Part shown: positions 63,352-64,000 of the stretch, piece after piece
How the letters are laid out: each line of letters opens with the position of its first letter
How positions within the stretch are numbered: position 1 is the stretch's first letter
NCBI RefSeq assembly: GCF_900585905.1
Contig: NZ_UTVH01000001.1
Location: forward strand, 186,001 to 250,000
Length of the DNA stretch: 64,000 bases
DNA from: Pseudomonas viridiflava
Lineage (GTDB): Bacteria > Pseudomonadota > Gammaproteobacteria > Pseudomonadales > Pseudomonadaceae
Reading direction: 5' to 3'
Made by a program: the position numbers and the translations under genes
The notes under the pieces: model-generated
The model's database searches: none
What the model was told of the DNA's origin: nothing
The model's input: only the letters and a program-made list of their open reading frames with translations

Positions 63352-63807
63352 GTGTTTCGTGGTGCAAACGCGATCAATCTCGATGCAAAGGGCCGTCTCG
63401 CTATGCCGAGCCGGTACCGCGACGAGCTCGATTCGCGCAGCGCCGGGCAACTGATCGTGACCATTGACGCCGTAGATCCTTGCTTGTGCCTTTATCCGCT
63501 CTCCGAATGGGAGCTGATCGAGGCCAAATTACGTGACCTTGCAACCTTTCGTGAAGAGAACCGCCGCTTGCAGCGTCTGCTGATCGGCAACGCCGTAGAC
63601 CTCGAACTCGATGGCAGCGGCCGTTTTCTGGTGCCGCCACGGCTGCGCGAATACGCGAAGCTCGACAAGCGCGTGATGCTGGTAGGCCAGCTCAACAAGT
63701 TTCAACTGTGGGACGAGGACGCCTGGAACGCTCTTGCTGATGCGGATCTGGCGGCCATTCAACAACCGGGCGCGATGCCTGATGAATTACGTGATCTGAT
63801 CCTGTGA
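63352..63807 (+). CDS. mraZ: transcriptional regulator MraZ
   Basis: Ring-forming DNA-binding protein of 151 residues with two AbrB-like half domains ([26 protein letters not shown] and [28 protein letters not shown]). It represses its own operon. The GTG at 63352 follows CGGAGAAAG. Its stop overlaps the GTG start of rsmH. Confidence 0.95.
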   Translation: MFRGANAINLDAKGRLAMPSRYRDELDSRSAGQLIVTIDAVDPCLCLYPLSEWELIEAKLRDLATFREENRRLQRLLIGNAVDLELDGSGRFLVPPRLREYAKLDKRVMLVGQLNKFQLWDEDAWNALADADLAAIQQPGAMPDELRDLIL

Positions 63808-64000
63808 CTATGAATAGCGGCTTTACCCACATCACCGTACTGCTCGACGAAGCCGTAGAGGCTCTCGCAGTGCGTGCTGATGGCTGCTATATGGACGGCA
63901 CGTTCGGGCGTGGCGGTCACAGCCGCCTCATCTTGCAGAATCTTGGCCCTGATGGCCGATTGCTGGGTTTCGACAAGGACCCTCAGGCAATTGCCACCGG
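63804..64000 (+). CDS. rsmH: 16S rRNA (cytosine(1402)-N4)-methyltransferase, 3' part outside window
   Basis: The first 65 codons are visible. The GTG at 63804 overlaps the mraZ stop (GTGA) and reads [21 protein letters not shown]; an ATG at 63810 is the alternative. [14 protein letters not shown] is the S-adenosylmethionine-binding loop and [12 protein letters not shown] the acidic binding motif of RsmH. With rsmI, at 61732, both methyl groups of C1402 are encoded within about 2 kb. Confidence 0.93.
   Translation, partial: MTMNSGFTHITVLLDEAVEALAVRADGCYMDGTFGRGGHSRLILQNLGPDGRLLGFDKDPQAIAT

Overview
The window is a piece of a Pseudomonas chromosome, most likely from the fluorescens/syringae side of the genus. 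The evidence is gene content and order. From gatB (about 6.2 kb) to rsmH (64 kb) the genes run in the same order as the PAO1 region PA4484 to PA4420: gatBAC, mreBCD, maf, rng, yhdP, tldD/pmbA, sodA, ptsO-rapZ-ptsN-hpf-rpoN, lptBAC-kdsCD, mla, murA, hisGDC, algW, cysD-cysNC, trpS, rplM-rpsI, petABC, sspAB, lpoA, rsmI, rnpB and mraZ. This comparison is from memory. I see no insertion sequence, prophage, integron, CRISPR array, tRNA or rRNA. Almost everything is core housekeeping DNA.

Layout. 1-6.2 kb: the 3' part of a fructose PTS permease (fruA), a Tat-exported PhoD-type phosphatase, an AEC transporter, a CaCA-type exchanger lacking its usual Glu residues, and a short RlpA-like lipoprotein. 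6.2-14.6 kb: the Glu/Asp-tRNA amidotransferase genes, the rod-shape genes mreBCD, then maf and RNase G. 14.7-23 kb: yhdP, a nitrilase-family amidase and the two halves of the TldD/TldE protease, with darP on the opposite strand. 23-25 kb: a Fur-box-controlled orfX-sodA pair and yjdM. 25-32 kb (minus strand): a long cluster reading kdsD, kdsC, lptC, lptA, lptB, rpoN, hpf, ptsN, rapZ, ptsO, which joins lipopolysaccharide precursor synthesis and export to sigma-54 and the nitrogen PTS. 32-40 kb (plus strand): mlaFEDCB, ibaG, murA and hisGDC. 40-50 kb: algW, a Nif3-like protein, sulfate activation (cysD, cysNC), a tandemly duplicated pair of tiny cysteine-patterned lipoprotein genes, zapG, a hydrolase, trpS and zapE. 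50-64 kb: a GlxA-type regulator, an aldo/keto reductase, rplM-rpsI, the cytochrome bc1 genes, sspAB, an envelope group (BON lipoprotein, SIS isomerase, YraN, LpoA), rsmI, the RNase P RNA and the start of the division/cell-wall cluster (mraZ, rsmH).

The genes work mainly on the cell envelope: LPS (kdsC/D, lptABC), phospholipid traffic (mla, yhdP), peptidoglycan (murA, lpoA, rlpA, mre, mraZ-rsmH), envelope stress (algW) and division (zapE, zapG). The rest serve translation, respiration, sulfur and histidine metabolism.

No large unknown system is visible. The most novel local signal is the duplicated mini-lipoprotein cassette at 45.6-46.6 kb. Its two copies keep every cysteine in register while the sequence between them diverges, and both genes are short enough to be missed by ordinary gene calling. 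Other points of interest are the CaCA exchanger without its alpha-repeat glutamates, two likely ATT start codons (mreC and the exchanger), a palindrome around the yjdM -10 box, a hairpin covering the rplM ribosome binding site, a three-repeat MraZ operator, and an apparently shortened Fur-regulated sodA locus. REP-like inverted repeats occur in at least six intergenic gaps.
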